From contig JBBIMX010000092.1 of assembly GCA_037444165.1 (NCBI GenBank), positions 1-6,605 on the forward strand: a stretch of DNA of 6,605 bases, written 5' to 3'. The stretch is from CALIBK01 sp037444165. Lineage in GTDB: Bacteria; Desulfobacterota; BSN033; UBA1163. Shown here piece after piece: positions 6,040 to 6,605 of this stretch; the stretch's first letter is position 1, and each line of letters starts with the position of its first letter. Position numbers and translations under genes: made by a program. The notes beneath the pieces were generated by a model that was given only the letters and a program-made list of their open reading frames with translations, was not told the DNA's origin and made no database searches.

Positions 6040-6195
6040 AATAAGTTAGAAATTGTGCCCTCTCCCTTTAAAACCTTAATATTTAATACTCTTAAATCCC
6101 TCGTCTCCACATAATTGTTCATAACCTGTGTAAATTCCATATCTCGAAATGATTATTCCCAAACACTCCAATCAGAGTCATTTTACTCCTCATTG

Positions 6196-6226
6196 AAAAA
6201 AAGAAGGGGAGTTTTAACTCCCCTTC
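6196..6226 (-). terminator. Intrinsic terminator of the HU gene
   Basis: Minus-strand GAAGGGGAG (6226-6218) pairs perfectly over 9 bp with CTCCCCTTC (6211-6203) around a 6-nt loop. The hairpin is followed immediately by seven U (6202-6196). It lies 34 nt after the HU stop. Strong GC-rich stem plus U-tract makes this a clear rho-independent terminator, and it isolates the HU transcript from selB. The plus strand has no T-run after the stem. Confidence 0.93.
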
Positions 6227-6260
6227 GTGGATAAGGACGAGGATTGGGTCTTTTATAAAA

Positions 6261-6533
6261 TTATTTAATTGAATTTTTCAGGAGAGTGCCCGGTTTAAAT
6301 CGAGGGACTTTCTTTGCTGGAATCTTAATCTCTTTTCCGGTCTGAGGATTCCTTCCCACTCTTGCCTTTCTTTTAGCTACTGAAAAGGTCCCAAATCCTG
6401 GCAGAGTCAATTTGTCTCCCCTCTTTAATGCTTTGGTGACAGCATTTAAAAAGGATTGGAGCGCTTTTTCAGCAGTAGCCTTTGAAATATTTGCCTCCTT
6501 CTTCATAATACCCACCAATTCAGCCTTTGTCAT
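6261..6533 (-). CDS. hup: HU-family DNA-binding protein
   Basis: The 90-residue protein has the full length of bacterial HU, a dimeric nucleoid protein that bends and compacts DNA with little sequence preference. The N-terminal helices (about 3-38) begin MTKAELVGIMKKEANISKATAEKAL, followed by the conserved LPGFGTFSVAKRKARVGRNPQTGKEI block. GFGTF is at 46-50; the DNA-embracing arm covers about 52-75 with RNPQTG at 61-66, where P63 intercalates in characterised homologues. Lys and Arg are abundant and no cysteine is present. IHF subunits share the fold and are of similar length, but the arm and single-gene setting favour an HU homodimer; hup is used generically, as the paralogue class cannot be told. 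The start is fixed by AAGGAGGTGA 5 nt upstream. The gene is probably monocistronic, with its own strong terminator. Confidence 0.95.
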   Translation of the reverse strand: MTKAELVGIMKKEANISKATAEKALQSFLNAVTKALKRGDKLTLPGFGTFSVAKRKARVGRNPQTGKEIKIPAKKVPRFKPGTLLKNSIK

Positions 6534-6538
6534 TTAAA

Positions 6539-6548
6539 TCACCTCCTT
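6539..6548 (-). promoter_or_regulatory. Near-perfect Shine-Dalgarno site of the HU gene
   Basis: Minus-strand AAGGAGGTGA (6548-6539) matches the anti-SD of 16S rRNA over ten bases and sits 5 nt from the ATG. This suits a very abundant protein and is the strongest ribosome binding site in the window. It contrasts with the poor one of selB. Confidence 0.9.
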
Positions 6549-6605
6549 CCCTTTAATAGCATTGAGTGATCTTTAATCTATCAAAACGACGCCCATCATA
6601 AACTA

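Larger units (their letters stand above)
5652..6195. other. Long AT-rich intergenic region between HU and selB, no gene found
   Basis: About 540 bp without a credible reading frame on either strand: stops are frequent, and no ATG with an SD opens a frame of useful length. I found no tRNA T-arm signature and no sign of selC. The region contains a candidate selB promoter and several inverted repeats listed separately (5790-5819, 5877-5895, 5920-5948, 5967-6020, 6021-6039). Most likely it is a regulatory spacer, or it hides a small RNA that cannot be recognised by eye. Confidence 0.6.

Noticed and set aside
5652..6195. A selC tRNA gene or other tRNA upstream of selB
   Set aside because: I looked for T-arm sequences of the GGTTCRANYCC kind and a matching acceptor stem on both strands and found none; TTCGATCT near 5798 has no supporting arms.
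6549..6605. HU promoter, such as TTGATA with TATTAA upstream of the SD
   Set aside because: The spacing is about 20 bp and the matches are poor; the real promoter may lie beyond the right edge of the window.

Overview
The window looks like chromosomal DNA of an anaerobic, selenoprotein-making bacterium. The evidence is a ferredoxin-linked indolepyruvate oxidoreductase (iorAB), a bacterial-type SelB with C-terminal winged helices, an HU protein, strong Shine-Dalgarno sites and intrinsic terminators. The gene set would suit a strict anaerobe of the Desulfobacterota (deltaproteobacterial) kind, but that placement is inference; no rRNA or other phylogenetic marker is present. Genes have moderate GC and spacers are AT-rich. 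All six supported genes lie on the minus strand, so transcription runs from the right edge to the left.

Layout in transcription order: (1) a 90-residue HU-family DNA-binding protein (6261-6533), closed by a strong intrinsic terminator (6196-6226); (2) a spacer of about 540 bp (5652-6195) with no credible gene, but several inverted repeats and a possible selB promoter; (3) selB (3735-5651), followed after 30 bp by a membrane-anchored TPR protein (2985-3704), probably one transcript; (4) a 146-bp AT-rich spacer with a candidate promoter and a tandem 12-bp repeat; (5) iorA (1024-2838) and iorB (424-1011), tightly coupled, ending in an intrinsic terminator (329-361); (6) the start of an exported M16-family zinc peptidase (from 268 leftward, cut by the window edge), with a candidate promoter overlapping the iorAB terminator. 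This last gene is easily missed because it is partial.

Functionally, IorAB oxidises aryl pyruvates from aromatic amino acids to aryl-acetyl-CoA and reduces ferredoxin. SelB delivers Sec-tRNA to UGA codons. The TPR protein resembles inner-membrane YfgM-like proteins, the M16 peptidase acts outside the cytoplasm, and HU organises the nucleoid. These are housekeeping or catabolic units that happen to be adjacent rather than a single pathway. I see no mobile element, CRISPR array, tRNA or rRNA, and no convincing new system. The most interesting material is non-coding: the repeat-rich selB upstream region, selB's unusually poor ribosome binding site, the tandem repeat in the iorA leader, and the overlapping terminator and promoter before the M16 gene.
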